Assembly: GCA_027014125.1 (NCBI GenBank) | Contig: JALWEI010000008.1 | Location: 1 to 49,505 of the forward strand | DNA length: 49,505 nt | Direction of reading: 5' to 3' | Source of the DNA: Acidilobaceae archaeon | GTDB lineage: Archaea; Thermoproteota; Thermoprotei_A; Sulfolobales; Acidilobaceae | In this document: in pieces, positions 1-7,379 of the stretch | Layout: each line of letters starts with the position of its first letter | Position numbering within the stretch: the first letter of the stretch is position 1 | Notes under the pieces: generated by a model | What the model was told of the DNA's origin: nothing | What the model saw: the letters and a program-made list of their open reading frames with translations, nothing else | Database searches by the model: none | Made by a program: the position numbers and the translations under genes

Positions 1-17
1 ATACTAACACAACACGG

Positions 18-105
18 GCGGGGGTGCCCGAGCCAGGCCCAAGGGGGCGGGCTCAAGACCCGTTGGCGTAGGCCAGCGTGGGTTCAAATCCCACCCCCCG
101 CACCA
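18..105 (+). tRNA. tRNA-Leu (anticodon CAA)
   Basis: The 7-bp acceptor stem (GCGGGGG with CCCCCGC), a D arm, an anticodon stem GCGGG/CCCGT enclosing the loop CTCAAGA, a long class II variable arm and a canonical T arm (GTGGG TTCAAAT CCCAC) are all visible. Loop position gives anticodon CAA, which reads TTG leucine codons. The discriminator A is followed by an encoded CCA (103-105). No intron is seen, although tRNA-Leu(CAA) often carries one in archaea. Confidence 0.96.
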
Positions 106-387
106 CCTATAATTCTCGGATGCCTCCAAGCCGGGGTCCAGCAGCCTTAGGGGATAAATCCCCCCGGGCGTCATAACACTATGCTTAATGGGGCCGCGGC
201 TCGCGCCAGCGCGGGGCTCCTCATCACCGCGGCTCCACTAATTAATCAACCGGGGAGTTTAAACCCTATTTTATAGAAAAACCAGTAATACCCAGGTACA
301 AACTAATAACGGTATACGATGTTATATAGCCGAGCCTTCTTATAGCCGGCGCCCGGAACCCCTATACAGGCACGTGGTGCCCCACAC
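106..387. other. Intergenic region with structured GC-rich stretch and promoter
   Basis: No gene is recognised here. A short hairpin (GGGGAT/ATCCCC, 150-163) lies downstream of the tRNA and could act in its termination. A GC-rich segment at about 193-238 can fold through the CCGCGG repeats. A TATA-like sequence at 322-328 is placed to drive the creatininase-family gene. A GGTG ribosome-binding motif at 376-379 lies 8 nt before that gene's TTG start. Confidence 0.5.
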
Positions 388-1083
388 TTGGCCACGCCCA
401 GCCTAAACTGGAGGAGCACATGGGAGGGCAGGCCCAGGATCGTTATACTCCCCGTTGGCAGCTTTGAGCAGCACGGCCCCCACCTGCCCTACGAGACCGA
501 TACGCTGATCGCCGTGGAGGTGGCGAGGAGGCTCGCCTCCAGGCTGAACGCAGCCCTACTACCCCCCATACCCTACGGCGTCTCCCCAGAACACATGGGC
601 TTCCCCGGCACCATAACAGTGGACCCGATCAACTACTGCCTGCTACTCAGGGACATATTCCACTCCCTCTCCACCCACGGCACAGAGCTCCTAGTAATAG
701 TGAACGGGCACGGTGGCAACACTAGCACCCTAGACTCCTGCGCCACCCACTGGAACATGACCCACACCAGGCCCAAGGTACACGTAACCTGGGTGTGGAG
801 CCACACAGACACCATGGGGGACAAGCACGCAGGACCAGCAGAGTCGAGCATAATAGCATCACTCCTAGACCTAGACGATATAGAGGGGGAGGGCAGGGAC
901 TGCCCCGGCATCTTCCACCTACACCCAACACACCAATGCACGGATAGCGGAGTGGTGTATAACGGTTCCTTCACATCATCAAGAGAACTAGGAAGAAAGC
1001 TGCTAGACGACATAGTGAAGAGCGTGCTAAAGGAGGTGTGCAAGGTCGTGGAGATCCTAGGGTTAGACCTAGACTGTCCATAA
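388..1083 (+). CDS. arfB: Creatininase-family amidohydrolase, probable ArfB deformylase
   Basis: A 231-residue protein of the creatininase/creatinine amidohydrolase family. Visible signatures are SFEQHGPHLPYETD near residue 25 (metal ligands Glu, His and Asp), VNGHGGN near residue 106, and the HAGPAESS segment near residue 150, where the family normally has HAGE-AETS. In archaea this family includes ArfB, which deformylates the formamidopyrimidine (FAPy) intermediate in riboflavin and F420 synthesis, and the length fits ArfB. The chosen start is TTG with GGTG 8 nt upstream. It stands alone between the tRNA and the decayed vapBC pair. The assignment to ArfB rather than another creatininase-family member is inferred from family and taxon. 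Confidence 0.8.
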   Translation: MATPSLNWRSTWEGRPRIVILPVGSFEQHGPHLPYETDTLIAVEVARRLASRLNAALLPPIPYGVSPEHMGFPGTITVDPINYCLLLRDIFHSLSTHGTELLVIVNGHGGNTSTLDSCATHWNMTHTRPKVHVTWVWSHTDTMGDKHAGPAESSIIASLLDLDDIEGEGRDCPGIFHLHPTHQCTDSGVVYNGSFTSSRELGRKLLDDIVKSVLKEVCKVVEILGLDLDCP

Positions 1084-1371
1084 ACCCATTGCTTCTAAAA
1101 AGAATTGAACACGCTCAACGCCCGCGGTCTATAGTCCACACTTATTAATTATGAGTTCTAATCTCCTGACACTAGTTTCTCTAATATGGCCTTCCACACT
1201 TTACTCTCATCTCTCTACTACTCTATTATAGAGCCTCTATATTCTGTACTCTTCCATATGCAGTATCCCCTCTTGCATAGAATCCCTCCAACACTTACGC
1301 TTCTAACGAGAAGGATATTACTGATAGCCCTAGCATGGAAGACATACTCTCGAACTCGTTAGAGTAATTGC

Positions 1372-1446
1372 TTATGGCACCCTAGCGCCGAGACCCGACA
1401 TAGTGTTTAGATAAACAAGTAGCGGGGCATCTATGAAAGCTTTCAT
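1372..1446 (-). pseudogene. VapC PIN-domain toxin remnant
   Basis: This 24-codon ORF begins with ATG overlapping the upstream antitoxin stop (ATGA), the usual vapBC arrangement. Its product starts MKAFIDAPLLVYLN, matching the first strand of PIN-domain VapC toxins with the metal-binding Asp after the FI pair. It then hits TAA after about 24 residues. Downstream sequence to about 1084 has stops in every frame I read and no recognisable rest of a PIN domain. I infer a truncated, inactive toxin. Confidence 0.65.
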
Positions 1447-1670
1447 TGCTCGAATTCCTCCTCGAGGTAGGTTCTGGCCAACTCGCCAGGCCTAGGCTCC
1501 TTCCTTCCCCTTACCTCACCGAGCCTCTCTAGATGTGCCCTAAGGGATCTCCTTACCTCCTCCTCGTTAACCCTCCTCTTTACCGGCTTAATTATGATCC
1601 CGTCCCCATCCTCTACTACAACCTCGTCACTCTCATCTATGCCAGCCGCCTCCCTTATGGCCTTCGGCAA
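1443..1670 (-). pseudogene. AbrB/VapB-type antitoxin, probably frameshifted at its N terminus
   Basis: The 75-residue ORF (TTG start) carries the core of the SpoVT/AbrB swapped-hairpin domain: LPKAIREAAGI, then the DEVVVEDGDGIIIKPV strands, then a charged helical tail that would bind the toxin. In-frame sequence upstream adds KGREGYII before a TAA, but no start codon. A different frame beginning at a TTG at 1708 reads LHLKLRVG. Joining the two by a one-base shift would give LRVGREGYIILPKAIRE, a normal AbrB first strand. It overlaps the truncated VapC by ATGA. The family is clear. The frameshift is an inference from reading frames and could also reflect an unusual start. Confidence 0.7.
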
Positions 1671-1820
1671 TATTATGTAGCCCTCCCGACCCTTAATTTA
1701 AGGTGCAAAACTGTTCCACCCCTTATCCAACCTGGCTAAGCCAACCTATTAACCCTTACATGCATAAAGCAAAATCGTTCAGATCGCTTGTTCACCCAAT
1801 ACAATGATCCTTAGAACGAA

Positions 1821-1866
1821 ACCGCTGGCGGGATTCGAACCCGCGACCACTGGCTTACAAGGCCAG
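1821..1866 (-). pseudogene. 3'-half tRNA-Thr(TGT) fragment, possible attachment-site remnant
   Basis: The minus strand holds an anticodon stem-loop CTGGC CTTGTAA GCCAG, a variable loop, a complete T arm (GCGGG TTCGAAT CCCGC) and a 3' acceptor strand CAGCGGT. No D arm or 5' acceptor strand precedes it, and CCA is not encoded. It shares a 24-bp identical tract plus a further 13 bp with the intact tRNA-Thr(TGT) at 15138-15228, in the same orientation. Mobile elements that integrate in archaeal tRNA genes leave this kind of 3' duplicate. A split-tRNA half is a less likely alternative. Confidence 0.75.
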
Positions 1867-2149
1867 AGATACAAATACAGATGTTTCAGCTTATCACGTT
1901 AAATTGAAACAAATACTCGGCATTGCTGATAGATAATGATAATCAAATCTGTAAAATGAAATACCTAGTTACTGGGTTATAGCATCTGTAGCCAGATTGA
2001 CGAAATCATATAGCTCGCTTCATCATATCAATCCTAGTTTCCAAAAAGAAGAGTACTCTAGAAGTCTGTGAGATGCATGAGCACCCCGGAGAATGCCACC
2101 TATTTAGATACCACTAGATGTTACACAATATTGTGGGAGGATGTGAGGC
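1867..2149. other. Gene-free leader region of the type III cassette
   Basis: AT-rich sequence with no gene. It contains a lone CRISPR-repeat-like 28-mer at 1883-1910 and, near its right end, a TATA-like element (TATTTAGA, 2101-2108) and a GGGAGG ribosome-binding motif before the cas10-like TTG start. I see no second copy of the repeat-like sequence nearby. Confidence 0.45.
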
Positions 2150-4024
2150 TTGGGCAGCTATGATTGGTCTCATGCGGCCGAAGCTCATGATATAGGTAAG
2201 CTGTTTATCAAGGGACTCAAACATAACTTAGAAGACATGCTGGATAAACTTAGGAAAGATGGAGTTAGGGATGAATGGCCAGTAATCCAAGCTGCACTAA
2301 AACACCATTGTAAAGTGAGTCCAGAGCCATACGATATTCAATTATATCCTGACTCCTATGAAACACTTCTAATCCATCTAGCAGATACGCTTGCCTCGCA
2401 GGCATCACGTATACTCAAAAAGCTAGAAGAAAAGTTGAAAGGACTTGGAACAAACTACTGCGTATATAAGCTATGGAAGGGTGCACTATGTTACAGCGAT
2501 AGGCCTCCACTCTACGATAAGTACGAGATGCTTATCAACTACTTGAAAAATGACCCAGAAGGCAAGAGCTTCCTAACATCATTCAGAAGATACTTACCCA
2601 GGCGTGCTGAAAATGCTAGAAAAGGAGCAAACATAACAAGCCTATACTCGCACTCGATTCTCTCAGGAAAATTCTTTAGAATTCTCTATAAATACTATTA
2701 CAATAGAATCCGTAATATAAGAATAGACTTCGCCAAAAGAGAGGACGTATGTAATCAGGCACACAACATCTTAAGGACCTTACCACTTGCTATTGTCTAT
2801 TTACGTATAATTCCGACACAATACATTTACCGAGTAAAAGACCTAAACGTATTTGAGATAATAAGAGATATTCTGTCAAGCTTTGAGAACAAGCATGGAG
2901 ACCATGTGTTGTATCGCGGATTCAATGATATACTCTTAATTGACATACCAGGAGTTAATGTTCATGAAGAAATAGTACAGAGAGTTCATGAATATGGATT
3001 TTATGTAGATATAAATTCATTATATTCTACTTTTCAAAAAGATAATAACAGGATACTGGGTATTGAGCCAAGGAAAATTGCTAGAAGATTCAAGATACGA
3101 GAATGCAGAGGGACAGCGTCTAGGAGGGAATGTTTTGAAGACACATATCGTTATCCACAATTAGAGAAACAAATTAATCCACCTATATGCGACATCTGTC
3201 AGCTAAGACCTGCCACAAAGACATGGGTTGACGAGGAATCCGGACTCATAGAACATCTTTGCGAGCAATGCTATCGTGTTAGAACATACTCTCCTAAAAG
3301 GCTCTACAAACTAGCGGAATGGAGTGAAGGTATTGTAGCATGGATACGCGTGAACCTGGATATAGAGGCACTAGAAGATGCTTTAGTAAAACTCTATATT
3401 AAATACCTGCTAGAGCTCGGTATCAAAGACGCCGATGAAATAGTTAATGATATTGAGAGAGAAGAGGGTATAGTATCGCCGACACTGTTGCAAGAATTCC
3501 TATGGGACTATGATGAATTCGTTAAAGCTATTGTCAGGAAAATCTTAAGTCTATTCCCAGAGGATAGTATTGAAATAATAGATAATTCCTCTTATGTAGT
3601 AAAGGTAGAGAGGCTATCTAATATCGTTTCTCTAATAGAAGGCTATAACCGTCTTTTACAGGAACACTTTCCCAGATTAATTACTTTAGAAGAAATTGAA
3701 CCTATAAGGTTTGGAATATCGATATCTCATGTCAAGTACCCGTTTCATGAGCACTGGCGCCTTCTCTCTAGTATGAGGAGAGGGTTCCTGTTACATGCTT
3801 ATAGAAGGGGTATTGTTGATGCAACATATAGGGAGCTTAATGCTACCCTACGTTTCCATCGTTCACGGGAGGTAGCTAGGAGAAAAAGTGTACTATATAG
3901 GGCAATAGAGATTGCTGAATACAGTAAATTGCTAGCGGAAGCCGAGCTCCTAAAGCATCTAAGGCATGTGTCAAGAAATGTTAACCTACAGCTTCTAAGA
4001 ATGCTACTAGAATTTGAAGGGTGA
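2150..4024 (+). CDS. cas10: Cas10-like large subunit, HD nuclease intact, cyclase-dead palm
   Basis: A 624-residue type III CRISPR large subunit. The N-terminal HD domain shows AHDIGK (His13, Asp14), a later HH pair (52-53) and LADTLAS (Asp79). A palm-like half follows at about 205-290, then a four-Cys zinc finger (Cys347, Cys350, Cys371, Cys374), a second palm half, and a helical C-terminal domain from about 545. In the second palm the strand that should carry the GGDD cyclase motif reads IEIIDNSSYVV (DNSS at 478-481), and the adjacent metal-site strand reads IRVNLD. This predicts single-stranded DNase activity without cyclic oligoadenylate synthesis. The start is TTG, with an in-frame TGA six bases upstream and GGGAGG as the Shine-Dalgarno. 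It is first in a three-gene operon. Confidence 0.85.
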   Translation: MGSYDWSHAAEAHDIGKLFIKGLKHNLEDMLDKLRKDGVRDEWPVIQAALKHHCKVSPEPYDIQLYPDSYETLLIHLADTLASQASRILKKLEEKLKGLGTNYCVYKLWKGALCYSDRPPLYDKYEMLINYLKNDPEGKSFLTSFRRYLPRRAENARKGANITSLYSHSILSGKFFRILYKYYYNRIRNIRIDFAKREDVCNQAHNILRTLPLAIVYLRIIPTQYIYRVKDLNVFEIIRDILSSFENKHGDHVLYRGFNDILLIDIPGVNVHEEIVQRVHEYGFYVDINSLYSTFQKDNNRILGIEPRKIARRFKIRECRGTASRRECFEDTYRYPQLEKQINPPICDICQLRPATKTWVDEESGLIEHLCEQCYRVRTYSPKRLYKLAEWSEGIVAWIRVNLDIEALEDALVKLYIKYLLELGIKDADEIVNDIEREEGIVSPTLLQEFLWDYDEFVKAIVRKILSLFPEDSIEIIDNSSYVVKVERLSNIVSLIEGYNRLLQEHFPRLITLEEIEPIRFGISISHVKYPFHEHWRLLSSMRRGFLLHAYRRGIVDATYRELNATLRFHRSREVARRKSVLYRAIEIAEYSKLLAEAELLKHLRHVSRNVNLQLLRMLLEFEG

Positions 4025-4030
4025 TAGCCC

Positions 4031-5023
4031 ATGAGGCCTCTAGAGGTACTCGAGAAAAGATACCGAGGGCAACTCTACGACTACAAGCTTAAGTCTCCTG
4101 CTATGATTCTCGGAGAGCGGTTTAAGGGAGGAGTATTCCGCCCCTCGTCTAAAGTACTTCGCTATAGCCAGATTACTGGTGCACTAAAAGCTGAGCTGGG
4201 GATTCAGGATATACATGCCGTCGGAATTATTGAAAAATTCAACATCGACTTCTTTGTCTACTCACCTCAAGACAAGGTAGCAGGTAGAAGCAAGATACCT
4301 CTAATAGCTGAAGTATTAACTGACGTGAGAGCACGAGTATATGTTGCATCTCTAACAGACCTTCCTGAAGAACTCTTTTTACGCATAGGTGCTTTGGCTA
4401 CGAAAGGGTTTGGAGAATCGCATCTAAAGCTAGTGCGGGTCATAGAAGTTAGCGAGCTAAGAAAGAGCATAGGAGAGACGAGTAGAATCCTTGGTGAAGG
4501 AGGCTTACCAGAGCTAGCCACCCGACTACCGTTTCGCGAGGAAGTATACAAGGGGCTCTTCGGCATAAGCAGAATAATAAAGCCCATCTATTGCTACATG
4601 TTCTACCCCACATCGCCTACAACGGGATATTATGAGCTATCTTTGAAGGAGGGCTCCATTGTAATTGCTCCCTCCATACTTATACGTAGGCGTGAAGAAA
4701 TGTTTCTTGGGGGATGGGGTATGAGTAGTATAGACTCTCTTGTCGAAAGAATAGTTCAAGATAGACGGTTAAGGGGTATCCAATTTACCTCAAAGGAGTT
4801 AAACGACCTTGCCGAGATATATGAGAGGTACGGGTTTACGGTTGCAGAGATACATCTGAGAAGAAAGATGGAGAGAGCGCGAAACGAGCAGGAACAGTAC
4901 AAGCTTCGAACTCTTCTAAATATTTTAAATCTTATCGAGAACTCCCGTATCCCTCGACAGATAGGAGCCTATATAATTAGGAACCTGGACATAATAGCTA
5001 GGATGGGGAGGAGATACCGATGA
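4031..5023 (+). CDS. Cas5-like RAMP (Csm4/Csx10 type) with helical C-terminal extension
   Basis: A 330-residue repeat-associated mysterious protein, the Cas5-type subunit expected to cap the crRNA 5' handle. The N-terminal ferredoxin-like fold includes SSKVLRYSQITGALKAEL (about 39-56). The glycine-rich loop is ALATKGFGESHLKLV (about 121-135). Residues about 234-330 are almost all helical and charged, and could be a fused Cas11-like small subunit, because no separate small-subunit gene exists. It starts with ATG 6 nt after cas10 and overlaps the next gene by 4 nt (ATGA), implying co-translation. The RAMP identity is firm. Cas5 rather than Cas7 is inferred from single copy, size and position. 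The Cas11 fusion is a hypothesis. Confidence 0.75.
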   Translation: MRPLEVLEKRYRGQLYDYKLKSPAMILGERFKGGVFRPSSKVLRYSQITGALKAELGIQDIHAVGIIEKFNIDFFVYSPQDKVAGRSKIPLIAEVLTDVRARVYVASLTDLPEELFLRIGALATKGFGESHLKLVRVIEVSELRKSIGETSRILGEGGLPELATRLPFREEVYKGLFGISRIIKPIYCYMFYPTSPTTGYYELSLKEGSIVIAPSILIRRREEMFLGGWGMSSIDSLVERIVQDRRLRGIQFTSKELNDLAEIYERYGFTVAEIHLRRKMERARNEQEQYKLRTLLNILNLIENSRIPRQIGAYIIRNLDIIARMGRRYR

Positions 5024-5853
5024 GTATAAAGTATGCTGAGTACGAGATAATCCTCACGACCGAGTCTCCATTCCGTGTGGGCAGGAAGAAGGACCCCTTC
5101 ACAACTATCGACCAACCCATAGTGATGATAGGGAACCGTGTTGTCATACCAGGCACAACACTTAAGGGCGCACTGAGAGAGGCTATTGAGAGATACCTCA
5201 TAGAGAACTATTCCGATAAACCTGGCATGAAGCCTTGTTTACCAGCAACGCCACAGACGGTTACACCCGACGAGATAGAGTTAATTCGTCAAGGCAAGTA
5301 TAAAGGGACGGGATGCCACTATCCATGTACGCCTCATAGCCAGAGCAATCCTAGTTGTAAGCACGTAATTAGGTTTAATAATGCAGAGCATTGGGCTCCC
5401 GAGGAGAGGGATACAGGTCTACATTACATATGTCCCGTATGTTATCTCCTAGGGGCCCAGGGGCTAGTCGGATTCGTCACGGTACCATTCTTATATGCTG
5501 ATGTATCGCCCTACGAACTACCTGCTCTGAGAATAGACCGAGTTACAGGAACTGTAGCTACAGGAGTTTATGGAACCTACAGGACATACCAAGTCGTCCC
5601 TGAGGATACAGAGTTCCGAGGGATACTCCGGATAATACTAGAAGACCCAATAAGAGGATGGAAGCTAGGAGAGCCCAGACCATTAAAGGGTCCAACACTA
5701 GGAGACCTATGGCTTGAGAAGAACCCAGAATGGAGAAATCCTGATAAGATAATAAATGAACTAATAATAGAGAGACTTAAATCAATTAGGAGGCTTGGCG
5801 GGTTCAAATCACATGGAGCAGGTTACGTGAAAATAGAAGTAAAGAAAATATAA
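5020..5853 (+). CDS. Cas7-like RAMP (Csm3 type) with predicted RNA-cleaving Asp
   Basis: A 277-residue Csm3-like backbone subunit. Visible family features are the VVIPGTTLKGALREAIE helix (41-57), RIDRVTGTVATGVYGT (171-186), VVPEDTEFRGIL (192-203) and the terminal glycine-rich loop LGGFKSHGAGYVKIE (259-273). Asp31 in TIDQPIV aligns with the catalytic Asp that lets Csm3 cut target RNA at 6-nt steps. An insertion with Cys73, Cys99, Cys103, Cys113, His115, Cys138 and Cys141 (CPVCYLLG) looks like an enlarged form of the Csm3 zinc-binding lid. It is the only Cas7-like gene, so the filament would have to be homo-oligomeric. It overlaps the upstream gene by ATGA. Confidence 0.82.
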   Translation: MSIKYAEYEIILTTESPFRVGRKKDPFTTIDQPIVMIGNRVVIPGTTLKGALREAIERYLIENYSDKPGMKPCLPATPQTVTPDEIELIRQGKYKGTGCHYPCTPHSQSNPSCKHVIRFNNAEHWAPEERDTGLHYICPVCYLLGAQGLVGFVTVPFLYADVSPYELPALRIDRVTGTVATGVYGTYRTYQVVPEDTEFRGILRIILEDPIRGWKLGEPRPLKGPTLGDLWLEKNPEWRNPDKIINELIIERLKSIRRLGGFKSHGAGYVKIEVKKI

Positions 5854-6063
5854 CAGGAATAAAGAAGTATCTTTATAAAATTTTCAATACATATAATATT
5901 TTATATTTAAATCTAACTAATTTATATGTGATTTATATATGGACTCATTTAAAGAAAGCTAAGAGGTCTTCTATTATCGTTTTAGAATTTAAGCTTGGCG
6001 CACACAAACATGGGTAAACACTCATTAAGCCTCCCGAGTTAGAATATATCCGGGGAACACAAA

Positions 6064-6318
6064 TTGAGCAGAGCTGTCAATGCCATTAAGGCTGTTCACG
6101 ACGTGGACTTAGAGAGAGTCTTGAGGAGACTGGGGCTCTACGAGAAGCTTGCCCGGGGAGAGCTTAGGTGCGCGGTCTGCGGCCGCTCCCTGTCACTTGA
6201 GAATCTCGGCGGAATCTACAAGGAAGACGGAGAAGTAAAACTAGTATGCAACAGGATAGAATGTCTAGCAGAGGCTGCTAGGAGAGTCAGCCTAGCCAGG
6301 CAGTCAGTCCGTCCATAA
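6064..6318 (+). CDS. Small zinc-ribbon protein of unknown function
   Basis: An 84-residue protein with a basic helical N terminus (DLERVLRRLGLYEKLARGEL) and a treble-clef or ribbon-like zinc site formed by CAVC (36 and 39) and CNRIEC (62 and 67). Between the pairs is an ENLGGIYKEDGEVKLV segment. I do not recognise a characterised family. It uses a TTG start about 210 bp after the cas7-like gene, behind its own AT-rich promoter region (TATA-like sequence near 6041-6049), and converges on the last gene of the restriction operon. Its place between two defence modules suggests, but does not show, a defence role. Confidence 0.7.
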   Translation: MSRAVNAIKAVHDVDLERVLRRLGLYEKLARGELRCAVCGRSLSLENLGGIYKEDGEVKLVCNRIECLAEAARRVSLARQSVRP

Positions 6319-6361
6319 ATGAGTTCAGGGAGCAATCTTTTTACTTTAAGCGCGCTTGGGT

Positions 6362-7327
6362 CTACTTGAACTCCATTACTGCGACGAGCCTTGTGACATT
6401 AGTTCTACCTTTATAGTATCGAGCCTTGTACTCAAACCTATCGACTAGATGAAGGCCTCTTATATTCTCCTCCATATACTCCAAGAGTCTTTTAACAACT
6501 CTTGATGTAAACCTCCCCGCAGATACCACATAAACTCGTTGGAGGTTAGGGCACTCTCTGTGAATTCTTTCCACGAATTTAACATAGGGCTCCCATAGCT
6601 CCAGAGCTACTTTCTCCAGCTTGCCAGCGCGCACTATCGCTAGGCTTACGTAGCGGCCGCAGACCTTTGGAGCCTTTATATCCTCTAACTTGGCAATAAT
6701 ATATAGTAAGTTGCGGAGTTCGTTAGTAAGCATGTCTCTGTTAACCTTTGAACCAAATCTACTTAGTATCCTCCGGAGCTCGTAGAGGAATACGTGCTTG
6801 TAGAGGGAGGTATCGTCGGCCTCGTGTATTAATCCTAATAGCTCTTTATGCCTGCTATTTTTAAAGGCATCATTGGCGAGTTCCTTGAACCTGCGTAGAA
6901 TGTGTGGTTGTACTTGTAATATGCTTTCAATTAGTCCTATGGAGATTAGCCTGGAGAATTCGTCTCCTAAGGCTGGTTCAAGATACTCTGATACAAGGTA
7001 TGGGGCAACGAGAAGCGCTACTTTTGCCAGGACCTCTTCTAGCTTGTCAATGTATTCTACCCTCACAAGTAAAAGGTTCTCTTCTAGGTCGACATCAACG
7101 CTATTCTCGTCTGACCACTCGATTTTCACTCTTCCTATGCTAAGAGGCCACTCGATGGGTTCGCGGAAAAGCAAGTTATTAAAGTATTCTTCGACATAGT
7201 CTTTGTGTTTCTTTCGGCGTATCTTGACTGCTATGGGATAGTATATGTTAACCTTAAACTTAGTGACGAGTATTGCAACCAAGGTCGAAGAATTTGCCCA
7301 AGACCTCAAGAAGCTTTGTAATAGCAT
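6362..7327 (-). CDS. Unknown protein at the end of the type I restriction operon
   Basis: A protein of up to 321 residues that I cannot assign. It is mixed alpha/beta with strongly helical middle sections (about 75-215), and has no recognisable catalytic motif. The first 25 or so residues (LLQSFLRSWANSS...) look unnatural, because the same DNA encodes the C-terminal part of a 39-residue membrane peptide in another frame. The true start may be an internal TTG giving MVAILVTKFKVN, or the two ORFs may be one gene split by a frameshift, which would make this a membrane-anchored protein. It is the last gene of the leftward hsdM-hsdS-hsdR run. Confidence 0.65.
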   Translation of the reverse strand: MLLQSFLRSWANSSTLVAILVTKFKVNIYYPIAVKIRRKKHKDYVEEYFNNLLFREPIEWPLSIGRVKIEWSDENSVDVDLEENLLLVRVEYIDKLEEVLAKVALLVAPYLVSEYLEPALGDEFSRLISIGLIESILQVQPHILRRFKELANDAFKNSRHKELLGLIHEADDTSLYKHVFLYELRRILSRFGSKVNRDMLTNELRNLLYIIAKLEDIKAPKVCGRYVSLAIVRAGKLEKVALELWEPYVKFVERIHRECPNLQRVYVVSAGRFTSRVVKRLLEYMEENIRGLHLVDRFEYKARYYKGRTNVTRLVAVMEFK

Positions 7328-7379
7328 ATATGAATCCTATTACTGCGAAAATCCATAGTAGGATGTCCCTAGGGTTCAT
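7260..7379 (-). CDS. 39-residue single-pass membrane peptide
   Basis: This short ORF starts with ATG overlapping the stop of the upstream peptidase-like gene (ATGA), the hallmark of translational coupling. It encodes MNPRDILLWIFAVIGFIYAI followed by TKLLEVLGKFF, that is, a short polar head, one hydrophobic helix of about 17 residues and an amphipathic tail ending in TRH. It overlaps the start of the next gene in a different frame. It is either a genuine small membrane protein of the restriction operon or the true N terminus of the 321-residue downstream protein separated by a frameshift. Confidence 0.55.
   Translation of the reverse strand: MNPRDILLWIFAVIGFIYAITKLLEVLGKFFDLGCNTRH

Noticed and set aside
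193-238. C/D-box small RNA on the minus strand (GTGATGA box present)
   Set aside because: A C-box-like element exists, but I found no CTGA D box or D'/C' pair at suitable spacing, so the GC-rich fold alone is not enough.
633-1043. 136-residue minus-strand ORF inside the creatininase-family gene
   Set aside because: It is antisense to a well-supported gene, Ser-rich and without family signatures.
1084-1371. Remaining VapC coding sequence
   Set aside because: Short open stretches exist in other frames, but none shows the later PIN-domain acidic motifs, so I limit the toxin remnant to the first 24 codons.
1883-1960. CRISPR array
   Set aside because: Only one repeat-like 28-mer is present. No second copy occurs at spacer distance, so it is reported only as a lone repeat-like motif.
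1821-1980. Complete tRNA-Thr with a long intron
   Set aside because: No ACCGCTG 5' acceptor strand or D arm appears in the following about 150 bases on the minus strand.
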